64,000 nt of DNA from Rhizobium sp. BK418 (GTDB taxonomy: Bacteria > Pseudomonadota > Alphaproteobacteria > Rhizobiales > Rhizobiaceae): positions 186,001-250,000 of the forward strand of contig NZ_SLZK01000007.1 in assembly GCF_004341105.1 (NCBI RefSeq), in the 5' to 3' direction. Under the pieces are notes generated by a model, which did not search any database, was not told where the DNA came from, and saw only the letters and a list, made by a program, of their open reading frames with translations. The first letter of the stretch is position 1. Each line of letters opens with the position of its first letter. The translations under genes and the position numbers were made by a program. Positions 1 to 9,471 of the stretch are shown here, piece by piece.

Positions 1-320
1 TCTATGTCGAAAAGCCGGCGCGCCGCATTCTCGGCACTCAGGCAAGCCCCGATCTCGTGCGCCTCGACTCCGGCAACCTGCCGGCACTGACGCTGCCCGC
101 CAATCCGGTGGAGCATACGCAGCCGATCAGCCTCTCCGATCCCAATCTCGATGGCGGAGCGGAATTGCTTGGGGCGAATACAACCTCGCCCGCCACACTG
201 ACGAAATCACCACGTGATCTGTTGGTGGAACGAGGGGAGATGGCACCGGCACCGGCGGGCCGCATCGACGACTACCGTATGCCGATGCTCAAGACGACAG
301 CTGATGTTTCCGTGAAATGA
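1..320 (+). CDS. C-terminal part of an unrecognised protein (truncated by window start)
   Basis: The reading frame is open from base 3 and ends with TGA at 318-320, so only about 105 C-terminal residues are present and the true start lies outside the window. The visible part begins YVEKPARRILG and continues as a Pro/Leu/Ala-rich, low-complexity tail with no transmembrane segment or recognisable catalytic motif. A GTG at 57 could be mistaken for a start, but the frame continues upstream of it. I do not recognise the family. It is followed by a RIME-like repeat and then by a convergent hypothetical gene. Confidence 0.6.
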   Translation, partial: YVEKPARRILGTQASPDLVRLDSGNLPALTLPANPVEHTQPISLSDPNLDGGAELLGANTTSPATLTKSPRDLLVERGEMAPAPAGRIDDYRMPMLKTTADVSVK

Positions 321-330
321 GAAAGGCCGG

Positions 331-435
331 CTAGAGCGCCGCGCATCCAACCGGACGCATAGAGGGCGCTCTCCCCTCCTTCCATCTACGCACCACGCTT
401 CGCAAAAACCGATTCCGGTTTTTTCGGGCCGATGT
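331..435. repeat. RIME-like Rhizobium intergenic mosaic repeat
   Basis: This intergenic block has two palindromes. The first pairs GAGCGCC (334-340) with GGCGCTC (365-371) and carries inner ATCC/GGAC sequence. The second is AAAACC-GATTCC-GGTTTT near 405-423, followed by TCGGGCC. The order and wording match what I remember of the Rhizobium-specific intergenic mosaic elements (about 105-110 bp, two large palindromes). It sits between two convergent genes, where it could also act as a transcript-end hairpin. The assignment is from memory of the consensus and was not aligned. Confidence 0.65.
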
Positions 436-463
436 TGTCGTGTGGTCCTGCCTGGTTTCAGGC

Positions 464-1105
464 CTACTTAGCTGTCGTCTGTGGCCAGGTCAGGTAATAG
501 AAGTCGGCGCCGATCTGGCCGAAATAGGCATTGCTGTTATCGACCTGATCCACATAACGATCGCCCTGCTTGATGAACGACGCATCATCGCCGCGCTTCA
601 GATGGGCGTTGAGGAAATCGCTCCAGCCGCTGGCCTCGATATCGGTGCCCGGCTTGCTGTCGGTATCGGCTTCACCAGGGTTGTCGACATCCCAGGCGGT
701 GATGGAAACACCTTGCGTCGGATCGGAGATCGTCAGCGTGCCGTTCTCGAGAGCGGCCAGCATGTCATGCGCCGTGCCATTCGTCCCTTCCTGCTGGGCC
801 GCCTCTTCAAGCTGCTTCTTCAGCATGGCCATGAAGGAAGAACTCGTCACATCAGGATTGTCGCCCGATGTGTCGGTCGCCTCGTCGGTCTGGTCGTTCT
901 GCGCCGAAAGCGTATCGAGCAGGCTTGCAAGCGCATTGTTGGAAAGCAGTGACGACGTGTCCGGATCCAGACCGTAGCTGCTGAGAATACTGGCAGCGCT
1001 GGAGGAATCGCCGGCACTCTGACTGCTGTCGTCATCAGAGCCGCGAAGGTTCTTCAGGGCATATTGGGCTGATATCAGCCGCGTACTGTCGATTGCGGAA
1101 ACCAT
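464..1105 (-). CDS. Conserved-looking hypothetical protein, 213 aa
   Basis: I chose the ATG at 1105 because AAAGGA lies 6 nt upstream; the longer open frame upstream has no such signal. The N-terminal 70 residues are rich in Ser, Asp and Ala (SDDDSSQSAGDSSSAAS). The C-terminal half is more ordered, with a DxWDVDNPGEAD stretch and an aromatic end (YFGQIGADFYYLTWPQ). There is no signal peptide or membrane segment. I do not recognise the family. It lies downstream of gltBD in the same direction but beyond the gltBD terminator, so it is probably transcribed alone. Confidence 0.6.
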   Translation of the reverse strand: MVSAIDSTRLISAQYALKNLRGSDDDSSQSAGDSSSAASILSSYGLDPDTSSLLSNNALASLLDTLSAQNDQTDEATDTSGDNPDVTSSSFMAMLKKQLEEAAQQEGTNGTAHDMLAALENGTLTISDPTQGVSITAWDVDNPGEADTDSKPGTDIEASGWSDFLNAHLKRGDDASFIKQGDRYVDQVDNSNAYFGQIGADFYYLTWPQTTAK

Positions 1106-1302
1106 AGTTTGTCCTTTGCGATAGTCCGCAGCGGCCATGTCCCTTGCGCCGCGGCCAACGGTGAAACGCCTTACGACTGAACGGCGGGGCATGTCCGGCC
1201 AATCGCCACAGGCCGGTTGGGCCTGCATACACAAGGAGGCTGCCGTTCGGGAATTGCATGAGGCTTGCCTCAAGCACAGACGCGTCAAGCGGTCGCACCA
1301 CG

Positions 1303-1330
1303 AAAAACTCCGCCGGAATACGGCGGAGTT
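1303..1330 (-). terminator. Intrinsic terminator of gltBD
   Basis: A perfect 10-bp stem (AACTCCGCCG at 1306-1315 with CGGCGGAGTT at 1321-1330) and a 5-nt loop are followed on the minus strand by a run of T residues (1303-1307). It lies about 30 bp after the gltD stop. Confidence 0.85.
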
Positions 1331-1357
1331 CAACGTCTGGTTAATTATTCAAGTAGA

Positions 1358-2812
1358 TCAGCGCGGTAGAACCGTCGAGCCCATCAGCGCCTCGTCGATG
1401 GCGCGAGCAGCCTGACGGCCTTCGCGAATTGCCCAGACGACCAGAGACTGGCCGCGGCGTACGTCGCCTGCCGTCCAGAGCTTGTCGACCGAGGTCTTGT
1501 AATCGCGATCGTTGGCGACAACGTTGGTCGAGCCGCGCTTGTCGACATTGAGCGTCAGCTTGCCCTCAAGTTCCTTCAGCACGCTGTCGTTGAACGGGCC
1601 GCTGAAACCGATGGCGATGAAGGCAAGATCGGCCTTGATGACGAATTCCGTTCCCGGAACTGGGCGACGGCGTTCATCGACTTCGCAACACTTCACACCG
1701 GTGAGCACGCCGTCTTCGCCGATGAATTCGAGCGTCGCAACCTGGAATTCGCGAACCGCGCCTTCGGCCTGAGAGGAGGAGGTACGCATCTTCGTTGCCC
1801 AGAACGGCCAGACGGCGAGCTTGTCTTCCTTTTCCGGCGGCTGCGGACGAATGTCGAGCTGCGTCACCTTGACGGCGCCCTGGCGGAAGGCCGTGCCGAC
1901 GCAGTCCGACGCCGTATCACCGCCACCGACGACCACGATGTGCTTGGCGCCCGCAAGGATCGGATCCGACGGCCAGCCGGTGCTGTCGATATTCTCTCGG
2001 CCGACACGCTTGTTCTGCTGCACGAGGTAGGGCATCGCGTCATGAACACCGGCGAGACCGGTGCCCGGGATACCGGCTTCGCGCGGCGTCTCCGAACCAC
2101 CGCAGTAAAGCACCGCATCATAGTCGGCCAGAAGCTGCTCGACCTTGACGTCGACGCCGACATTGACGCCGCAATGGAAGGTCACGCCTTCACCCTTCAT
2201 CTGCTCGACGCGACGGTCGATGAAGTTCTTCTCCATCTTGAAGTCCGGAATGCCATAGCGCAGCAGACCACCCGGCTTCGTTTCGCGCTCGTAGACATGC
2301 ACATCGTGGCCAGCGCGGCCGAGCTGCTGAGCGGCCGCCATGCCAGCGGGACCAGAGCCGATGATCGCAACCTTCTTGCCGGTATGGATCGTCGCCGGCT
2401 GCGGGCGGATGAAGCCCAGCTCGTAAGCTTTATCGGCAATCGCCTGCTCGACCGTCTTGATGGCGACCGGTGCATCTTCGAGGTTCAGCGTGCAGGCCTC
2501 CTCACAGGGAGCCGGGCAGACGCGGCCGGTGAATTCCGGGAAGTTGTTGGTCGAATGCAGGTTCTGAATCGCCGCTTCCCAGTTGTTGTTGTAGACGAGG
2601 TCGTTCCAGTCGGGAATCTGGTTATGCACCGGGCAGCCGGTCGGCCCATGGCAATAGGGGATGCCACAGTCCATGCAGCGAGCCGCCTGCTTCTGCACTT
2701 CCGGGTCCGACATCGGGATTGTGAATTCGCGGAAATGCCGGATGCGATCCGACGCCGGCTGATACTTCGCCACCTGCCGATCGATTTCCAGGAAACCTGT
2801 TACCTTACCCAT
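1358..2812 (-). CDS. gltD: Glutamate synthase (NADPH) small subunit
   Basis: This is the 484-aa beta subunit of glutamate synthase. It takes electrons from NADPH through FAD and passes them to the large subunit for conversion of glutamine plus 2-oxoglutarate to two glutamates. Visible features are the N-terminal Cys clusters for [4Fe-4S] centres (CMDCGIPYCHGPTGCP and CPAPCEEAC), the FAD-binding motif IIGSGPAGMAAA and the NADPH-binding motif VVVGGGDTASDC. The ATG at 2812 is preceded by GGGACG and gives the usual family length; an in-frame extension to 2944 lacks a ribosome-binding site. It lies 224 bp downstream of gltB on the same strand and is probably cotranscribed. Confidence 0.95.
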   Translation of the reverse strand: MGKVTGFLEIDRQVAKYQPASDRIRHFREFTIPMSDPEVQKQAARCMDCGIPYCHGPTGCPVHNQIPDWNDLVYNNNWEAAIQNLHSTNNFPEFTGRVCPAPCEEACTLNLEDAPVAIKTVEQAIADKAYELGFIRPQPATIHTGKKVAIIGSGPAGMAAAQQLGRAGHDVHVYERETKPGGLLRYGIPDFKMEKNFIDRRVEQMKGEGVTFHCGVNVGVDVKVEQLLADYDAVLYCGGSETPREAGIPGTGLAGVHDAMPYLVQQNKRVGRENIDSTGWPSDPILAGAKHIVVVGGGDTASDCVGTAFRQGAVKVTQLDIRPQPPEKEDKLAVWPFWATKMRTSSSQAEGAVREFQVATLEFIGEDGVLTGVKCCEVDERRRPVPGTEFVIKADLAFIAIGFSGPFNDSVLKELEGKLTLNVDKRGSTNVVANDRDYKTSVDKLWTAGDVRRGQSLVVWAIREGRQAARAIDEALMGSTVLPR

Positions 2813-2993
2813 ATTTTCGTCCCTTACCCTCATGACCGCCTCGCCCGCGGCCAGTTGTCTGCTCAGCCTCGATCGTGGAGGCAGGTTGTTTGTTTTGACC
2901 GTCATTCGAACATATCCCTGATTTCCATCCGCGCGCTGGCGCAAGCTCCAAGCTTGCTGCTGATCGTCGCTGAGTCATTGAGATATTTCAGTC

Positions 2994-3024
2994 ATCCGCC
3001 ACGCGCTGTTGAGGCGTGGCGGAT
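2994..3024 (-). other. Strong hairpin between gltB and gltD
   Basis: An 11-bp perfect inverted repeat (ATCCGCCACGC at 2994-3004 and GCGTGGCGGAT at 3014-3024) with a 9-nt loop lies just after the gltB stop. No T run follows on the minus strand, so it does not look like a classical terminator. It may protect the gltB mRNA end or modulate the gltB:gltD ratio. Confidence 0.7.
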
Positions 3025-3036
3025 TGTTCGGTGCAA

Positions 3037-6000
3037 TTACTCGGCAGCGATGCCCATCCGGCTGCGCTCCATTTCCTCAAGCGCACGGCGATATTCGACC
3101 GGCATGACCTTGCGGAATTTCGGGCGATAATCGGCCCAGTGCTCAAGGATCTCCTTGGCACGGGTAGAGCCCGTGTAGTGCAAGTGGTTGGAGATCAGCT
3201 GGTAGAGGCGCTCCTCGTCGTGGCGCGTCATGTCACCGGAGACGTCGACGCGTCCCTTGTGCATGAGGTCGCCGCCGTGATGATGCAGCTTCTCCAGCAT
3301 GTCGTCTTCTTCCGGCACCGGCTCGAGCTCGACCATGGCCATGTTGCAGCGGCTGGCGAAATCACCAGCCTCGTCGAGAACATAGGCCACGCCGCCGGAC
3401 ATACCGGCCGCAAAGTTGCGACCCGTTCCGCCAAGCACAACAACCACGCCGCCCGTCATATATTCGCAGCCATGGTCGCCCACGCCTTCGACAACGGCGA
3501 TGGCGCCGGAGTTGCGAACCGCGAAGCGCTCGCCCGCAACACCGCGGAAATAGCACTCGCCTTCGGTCGCACCGTAGAGCACCGTATTGCCGACGATGAT
3601 CGAGTTCTCAGCAACGATCTTCGAGTTCTCCGGCGGACGGATAATGATCTTGCCGCCGGAAAGACCCTTGCCGACATAGTCGTTGCCGTCGCCAATCAGG
3701 TTGAAGGTGACGCCACGGGCCAGGAACGCGCCGAAGCTCTGGCCGGCCGTACCTTTCAGGGTGACGTTGATCGTGTCTTCCTTCAGGCCGCGATGGTTGT
3801 AGCGCTTGGCCACTTCGCCGGACAGCATGGCACCGGCGGAGCGGTCGACGTTCTTGATATCAACCTCGAAGGCAACGGGCGTCTTCGACGCCAGGGCCGG
3901 TTCGGCAGCTGCAATCATCTTGCGGTCGAGAATGTCGTCGATCGGGTGCTTCTGGCGCGTCGTCCAGTAGGTCTCTTCCTTCGGTGCATCGACCTTGTGG
4001 AAGATCTTTGCGAAGTCGAGCCCCTTGGCTTTCCAGTGCGCCAGCATCTCATCCTTCTCCAGCAGTTCCGAAGCACCAATGATGTCATCGAGCCTGGTGA
4101 AGCCGAGGGAGGCGAGAATCTCGCGCACTTCGTTGGCGACGAAGAAGAAGTAATTGATGACGTGCTCGGGCGTGCCCTTGAAACGCTTGCGCAGCACCGG
4201 ATCCTGCGTCGCAACACCGACCGGACAGGTATTGAGGTGGCACTTGCGCATCATCACGCAGCCGGCAGCAATCAGCGGAGCCGTTGCGAAGCCGAACTCG
4301 TCTGCACCGAGCAGCGCGCCGATGACGACGTCGCGGCCGGTCTTCAGACCACCGTCGACCTGCAATGCGACACGCGAGCGCAGACCGTTCAACACCAGCG
4401 TCTGCTGGGTTTCGGCAAGGCCGATTTCCCAAGGACTTCCCGCATGCTTCAACGAGGTGAGCGGCGAAGCGCCGGTACCGCCGTCAAAACCGGCAACCGT
4501 GATGTGGTCGGCGCGCGCCTTGGCAACACCGGCGGCAACCGTGCCGACGCCGACTTCCGAGACGAGCTTGACCGAAACATCAGAGGTCGGGTTGACGTTC
4601 TTCAGGTCGTAGATCAGCTGCGCCAGATCTTCGATCGAATAGATGTCATGGTGCGGCGGCGGCGAAATCAGGCCGACGCCCGGCGTCGAGTGACGGGTCT
4701 TGGCGACAACGGCATCGACCTTATGGCCCGGCAGCTGACCGCCTTCACCGGGCTTGGCGCCCTGCGCGACCTTGATCTGGAGCACGTCAGCATTGACGAG
4801 ATATTCCGTCGTCACACCGAAGCGGCCGGATGCGATCTGCTTGATGGCAGAACGCTCAGGGTTCGACGAACCATCCTGAAGCGGCATGTAGCGGTCGCTC
4901 TCCTCGCCGCCTTCGCCAGTGTTCGACTTGCCGCCGATCCGGTTCATGGCGATTGCCAGCGTCGTATGCGCCTCGCGGCTGATCGAACCGAAGGACATGG
5001 CGCCTGTGGAGAAACGCTTGACGATATCGATCGCCGGCTCGACGCTATCGAGCGGCACAGGCTTGCGGCCGAGAGCGTCAGCACTCTTGATCTTGAAGAG
5101 GCCGCGGATCGTGTTCATGCGCAGTGCCGACGTGTTCACCATATCTGCGAATTCGCGGTAGCGATCCTCGGCATTGCCGCGTACCGCGTGCTGCAGGGCA
5201 GCCACGGCATCCGGTGTCCAGGCATGGCTTTCGCCACGCATACGGTAGGCATATTCGCCGCCGATATCGAGCGTGCTGGCGAGGATCGGGTCGCGGCCGA
5301 AGGCTGATTTATGACGAGCGACCGTCTCGCGGGCGATCTCTTCCAGACCGACACCTTCGATGGTCGTCGCCGTGCCGAAGAAATACTTGTCGACGAATTC
5401 CGACTGCAGGCCGATCGCATCGAAAATCTGCGCGCCGCAATAGGACTGATAGGTCGAAATGCCCATCTTGGACATGACCTTCAGAATGCCCTTACCGACA
5501 GCCTTGATATAGCGATAGACGACTTCGTTGGCGTCGACCTCCTTCGGGAATTCGCCCTTGGCATGCATGTCGAGCAACGTGTCGAAGGCGAGATAGGGGT
5601 TGATCGCTTCGGCGCCGTAACCAGCCAGCAGGCAGAAGTGATGAACTTCGCGCGGCTCGCCGGTTTCGACGACGAGACCGACCGAGGTGCGTAGCCCCTT
5701 GCGGATCAGGTGATGGTGCACGGCAGCGGTTGCAAGCAGCGCAGGAATCGCGATGCGGTCAGGCCCGATTTGGCGATCGGACAGCACGATGATGTTATAG
5801 CCGCCCTTGACCGCGGCTTCCGCGCGCTCGCAGAGACGGTCGAGCATTTCTGGCATGCCTTCGGCGCCACGCTCCACATCATAGGTGAAGTCGAGCGTCT
5901 TGGTGTCGAAGCGGTCTTCCGTATGGCCGATCGAGCGGATCTTTTCGAGATCGCCATTGGTCAGGATCGGCTGACGCACTTCGAGCCGCTTGGCGTTCGC

Positions 6001-7761
6001 CATGCCTTCATGGTCGAGGATATTGGGACGCGGGCCGATGAACGAGACGAGGCTCATGACGAGCTCTTCTCGGATCGGATCGATCGGCGGGTTCGTCACC
6101 TGCGCGAAGTTCTGCTTGAAATAGGTATAAAGCAGCTTCGACTTCTCGGACATGGCCGAAATCGGCGTATCGGTGCCCATCGAGCCGATCGCTTCCTGGC
6201 CCGTCGTCGCCATCGGCGACATCAGGATCTTGGTGTCTTCGGTTGTGTAGCCGAAGGCCTGCTGGCGATCGAGCAGCGAAACGTCGCGGCGAAGCGCGCG
6301 CGGCTCGACCGGCTTCAGCTCTTCGAGGATGAGCTGCGTGCGGTTCAGCCAGCTGCGATAGGGATGGGCGTTGGCAAGCTGCGCCTTCACTTCATCGTCA
6401 GAGATGATGCGGCCTTCTTCCATGTCGATCAGCAGCATCTTACCCGGCTGCAGGCGCCACTTCTGAATGATGTTTTCTTCCGCGACCGGCAGCGTACCGG
6501 CTTCCGACGCAAGGATGACGCGGTCGTCATTGGTGACAAGGTAACGGGCCGGACGCAGGCCGTTGCGGTCGAGCGTCGCACCGATCTGCTTGCCGTCGGT
6601 GAAGGCGACCGCAGCCGGTCCGTCCCACGGCTCCATCAGAGCGGCATGATATTCGTAGAATGCCTTGCGCTCCGGCGACATGGACTGGTTGCCAGCCCAT
6701 GCCTCGGGGATCAGCATCATAACGGCATGTGAGAGCGAATAGCCGCCGCGCAGAAGGAATTCGAGCGCGTTGTCGAAGCAGGCCGTGTCCGACTGACCTT
6801 CATAGGAAATCGGCCAGAGCTTGGAGATATCCTCGCCGAAGAGCGGAGACGAAACCGAAGCCTGACGCGCCGCCATCCAGTTGACGTTGCCCCGCAACGT
6901 GTTGATTTCGCCGTTATGGGCGACCATGCGATACGGGTGCGCGAGCTTCCAGGACGGGAAGGTATTGGTAGAGAAACGCTGGTGCACGAGAGCGACCGCG
7001 CTTTCGAAGCGCGGGTCCGACAAATCCTTATAATAGGCGCCGACCTGATAAGCCAGGAACATGCCCTTGTAGACGACCGTCGTGCTGGACAGCGACACCG
7101 GATAGAAGTTGCTCTCCTCGCCGTCGAACTCATCATAGATGCGGTTGGAGATCACCTTGCGGACTGTGAAAAGCCGGCGCTCGAATTCGTCATTCGTCGC
7201 AGCATCTTTGCCGGCTCCGATGAAGATCTGCACATGATGCGGCTCGGTCGCGGCAATTGCCGGCGCCTTTGACAGAGATGAATTATCGACCGGCACATCG
7301 CGGAAGCCGAGGAAAACCTGGCCTTCTTCAGTGATGACGTCCTTGATCACCTTCTTGAAGTGCTCGATCTGCTTTTCATCGCGCGGCATGAAGATATGGC
7401 CGACACCGTATTCACCAGCCTTCGGCAGGGTAATGCCCTGCTTGGCCATTTCCTCTCGGAAGAAGCTGTCGGGAATCTGCACGAGAATGCCCGCACCGTC
7501 ACCCATCAGCGGATCGGCGCCGACGGCACCGCGATGCGTCAGGTTTTCGAGAATGAAGAGACCGTCCTTGACGATCTGATGCGACTTCTGACCCTTCATA
7601 TGTGCGACGAAACCGACGCCGCAGGCGTCATGTTCATTGCGCGGATCGTAAAGCCCCTGTTTTTTCGGCATGCCGGAGGCAAATTTACGCGTATTGGCCG
7701 TTGCACGCACGTTTGCTGCTGCGAACTGGTCAATACCCGTGGATGGCGTCATCTTCGTCAT
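3037..7761 (-). CDS. gltB: Glutamate synthase (NADPH) large subunit
   Basis: This 1,574-aa alpha subunit combines an N-terminal class II (Ntn) glutaminase domain with FMN-binding synthase domains. The catalytic Cys is Cys47 in HDACGVGF. The first 46 residues are a propeptide that is normally removed. The 3Fe-4S cluster cysteines are visible in CHLNTCPVG, and the C-terminal GXGXG beta-helix (GAIAVVEGVGDHGCEYM) is complete. The ATG at 7761 follows an excellent AGGAGG site; the longer frame to 7860 lacks one. With gltD it forms the GOGAT arm of ammonium assimilation. Confidence 0.97.
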   Translation of the reverse strand: MTKMTPSTGIDQFAAANVRATANTRKFASGMPKKQGLYDPRNEHDACGVGFVAHMKGQKSHQIVKDGLFILENLTHRGAVGADPLMGDGAGILVQIPDSFFREEMAKQGITLPKAGEYGVGHIFMPRDEKQIEHFKKVIKDVITEEGQVFLGFRDVPVDNSSLSKAPAIAATEPHHVQIFIGAGKDAATNDEFERRLFTVRKVISNRIYDEFDGEESNFYPVSLSSTTVVYKGMFLAYQVGAYYKDLSDPRFESAVALVHQRFSTNTFPSWKLAHPYRMVAHNGEINTLRGNVNWMAARQASVSSPLFGEDISKLWPISYEGQSDTACFDNALEFLLRGGYSLSHAVMMLIPEAWAGNQSMSPERKAFYEYHAALMEPWDGPAAVAFTDGKQIGATLDRNGLRPARYLVTNDDRVILASEAGTLPVAEENIIQKWRLQPGKMLLIDMEEGRIISDDEVKAQLANAHPYRSWLNRTQLILEELKPVEPRALRRDVSLLDRQQAFGYTTEDTKILMSPMATTGQEAIGSMGTDTPISAMSEKSKLLYTYFKQNFAQVTNPPIDPIREELVMSLVSFIGPRPNILDHEGMANAKRLEVRQPILTNGDLEKIRSIGHTEDRFDTKTLDFTYDVERGAEGMPEMLDRLCERAEAAVKGGYNIIVLSDRQIGPDRIAIPALLATAAVHHHLIRKGLRTSVGLVVETGEPREVHHFCLLAGYGAEAINPYLAFDTLLDMHAKGEFPKEVDANEVVYRYIKAVGKGILKVMSKMGISTYQSYCGAQIFDAIGLQSEFVDKYFFGTATTIEGVGLEEIARETVARHKSAFGRDPILASTLDIGGEYAYRMRGESHAWTPDAVAALQHAVRGNAEDRYREFADMVNTSALRMNTIRGLFKIKSADALGRKPVPLDSVEPAIDIVKRFSTGAMSFGSISREAHTTLAIAMNRIGGKSNTGEGGEESDRYMPLQDGSSNPERSAIKQIASGRFGVTTEYLVNADVLQIKVAQGAKPGEGGQLPGHKVDAVVAKTRHSTPGVGLISPPPHHDIYSIEDLAQLIYDLKNVNPTSDVSVKLVSEVGVGTVAAGVAKARADHITVAGFDGGTGASPLTSLKHAGSPWEIGLAETQQTLVLNGLRSRVALQVDGGLKTGRDVVIGALLGADEFGFATAPLIAAGCVMMRKCHLNTCPVGVATQDPVLRKRFKGTPEHVINYFFFVANEVREILASLGFTRLDDIIGASELLEKDEMLAHWKAKGLDFAKIFHKVDAPKEETYWTTRQKHPIDDILDRKMIAAAEPALASKTPVAFEVDIKNVDRSAGAMLSGEVAKRYNHRGLKEDTINVTLKGTAGQSFGAFLARGVTFNLIGDGNDYVGKGLSGGKIIIRPPENSKIVAENSIIVGNTVLYGATEGECYFRGVAGERFAVRNSGAIAVVEGVGDHGCEYMTGGVVVVLGGTGRNFAAGMSGGVAYVLDEAGDFASRCNMAMVELEPVPEEDDMLEKLHHHGGDLMHKGRVDVSGDMTRHDEERLYQLISNHLHYTGSTRAKEILEHWADYRPKFRKVMPVEYRRALEEMERSRMGIAAE

Positions 7762-8309
7762 CGTCTTCCTCCTGTCGAAGCCCGCGGGGCCTGCGGGCGG
7801 CTTTTGGGTCGCACCCCGCACCCTTAAAGATAGGTGCGGCGCATGACAGCGCTGTTGCATTGTGAAGATCCGGTCGCTGACGCCTGCTTTTCAAGGAAAG
7901 CAAACCGTCGCGTTCCGCGCCTGCCATTCGCCTTCGCGCGCCGCCATGTGAAGGCTCGGCACTCGAAGGAACTATAGCGTGAAAGCCGCTCTGCGCTAGG
8001 GCTTTCGGCGCCTCTTCGGCCGAGAAGGCCAAAATAGGACAGCAACCCTGTCCTAGTTCATCAGTTCAATGACAGAAACAATCTCAGTCCGCAAGAGCGC
8101 CCTCTTAAAAAAATGTCAATTTGCGACTGAAGATTGCCAGATCGACCAAAATGGCGACATAAAATTACCCTGCACCTTGTAATTTTGTTTTATTGATTGC
8201 GCAGTTCAATTTTTGTGATGCATCTAGGTTTCCTCCCTTGATCCTGTGAAGCTTTGGCGTAATGTCCGTTCCCGAACCTCCCGCCCCATCATTTTCAATG
8301 GTTTCCTCT
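7762..8309. other. Divergent intergenic region between gltB and the threonine aldolase gene
   Basis: About 550 bp with no convincing gene. Short open frames on both strands here have no ribosome-binding sites. The part from about 8,080 is AT-rich (runs such as TTAAAAAAATG) compared with its surroundings, as expected for promoters of the two divergent genes. I could not fix a -35/-10 pair with confidence. Confidence 0.5.
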
Positions 8310-9362
8310 ATGATTTTTGCTTCCGATAACTGGGCTGGCGCCCATAAATCCATTGCCGAACGTCTGCTCGCCGAATCCGACGGTTTTGCCGCCGCTTACG
8401 GCAACAGTGATCTCGACAGACGAGTGGAAACCCGCTTTTCCGAAATCTTCGAGTGCGAGGTTTCGGTCTTCTTTGTTGCGACCGGCACCGCTGCTAACTC
8501 CCTGGCGCTGGCGAGCGTCCAGCGCCCCGGCGGGATCACCTTCTGCCATTCGGAAGCCCATGTGATCGAGGATGAATGCGGCGCACCGGAATTCTTCTCC
8601 GGCTCGGCCCGTCTCGTGGCCGTCGACGGTGAAGCCGGCAAGATCGATCCGTCCAAGCTTTCCGCAAAGATCGCGCACTTCCCTGAGGATGCCCTCCGCC
8701 ATGGCCGCGCCAGCGCTGTGACCATCACGCAATCGACCGAAATCGGTACCGTTTATTCCCTGCCGGAAATCGGCGAGATTTCCACGATCGCGAAGAAACG
8801 AGGGCTGCCCCTGCACATGGATGGTGCGCGCTTTGCCAATGCGCTCGTCGCGCTGAAAGCAACACCTGCCGAAATGACCTGGAAGCGCGGCGTCGACATC
8901 CTTTCCTTCGGCGGTACGAAGAATGGCTGCTGGTGCGCAGAAGCGATCGTCTTCTTCAGTCCGGATCAGGCAGAGGAAATGCATTTCATCCGCAAGCGTG
9001 CCGCCCAGCACTTCTCCAAATCGCGTTTTATCGCGGCCCAATTCGAGGCCTATTTCGAGAATGGCCTCTGGCTCGATCTCGCCCGCCATTCCAACAGTAT
9101 GGCAGACCGCCTGCGCGCCGGTATCGGTGCCAGCAATTCCGCCCGCCTCGCCTGGCCGACAGCCTCGAACGAAGTCTTCGCTGTCATTCCGAAGTTCGCG
9201 GCGAAAACAGCAGAGGACAGGGGCGCGAAGTTCTACGAGTGGCCAATCCCGGCCGGCATGCCGGATCTGGTTTCGGAAGGCGAAACGCTCATTCGTCTGG
9301 TCAGCAGCTTCGCCACAACGGAAGCCGATGTTGACGGCTTCCTGAAGTGCCTGGCGGTCTGA
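8310..9362 (+). CDS. Low-specificity L-threonine aldolase
   Basis: This PLP enzyme of fold type I cleaves L-threonine or allo-threonine to glycine and acetaldehyde. With the start at 8310 it is 350 aa, the normal family length. It shows the PLP lysine (Lys204 in SFGGTKNG), the conserved HMDGAR motif with Asp171 and the N-terminal SDNW motif. Upstream ATGs at 8262 and 8298 are in frame and none of the three has a strong ribosome-binding site, so the start is uncertain by 16 residues. An intrinsic terminator follows at 9,441. Confidence 0.9.
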   Translation: MIFASDNWAGAHKSIAERLLAESDGFAAAYGNSDLDRRVETRFSEIFECEVSVFFVATGTAANSLALASVQRPGGITFCHSEAHVIEDECGAPEFFSGSARLVAVDGEAGKIDPSKLSAKIAHFPEDALRHGRASAVTITQSTEIGTVYSLPEIGEISTIAKKRGLPLHMDGARFANALVALKATPAEMTWKRGVDILSFGGTKNGCWCAEAIVFFSPDQAEEMHFIRKRAAQHFSKSRFIAAQFEAYFENGLWLDLARHSNSMADRLRAGIGASNSARLAWPTASNEVFAVIPKFAAKTAEDRGAKFYEWPIPAGMPDLVSEGETLIRLVSSFATTEADVDGFLKCLAV

Positions 9363-9440
9363 TTTTCGAAAGCGCCGGACGCCTGCGCACGAGAACGTGC
9401 GTTCCAGTCTCTTTTGGAACAAAGCCTGTTTCTTCGAACG

Positions 9441-9467
9441 AAATCCCGCCGGAACGGCGGGATTTTT
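9441..9467 (+). terminator. Intrinsic terminator after the threonine aldolase gene
   Basis: The stem AAATCCCGCCG / CGGCGGGATTT is closed by a GAA loop and followed by a T run. It lies between two convergent genes. It may also end the LysR transcript from the other strand, although the A run on that side is short. Confidence 0.85.
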
Positions 9468-9471
9468 GCAC

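Noticed and set aside
3016..5307. 763-aa open frame on the plus strand opposite gltB
   Set aside because: It lies wholly antisense to the well-conserved gltB. Its composition (His, Arg, Asp-rich) is that of a reverse-frame shadow of a GC-rich gene.
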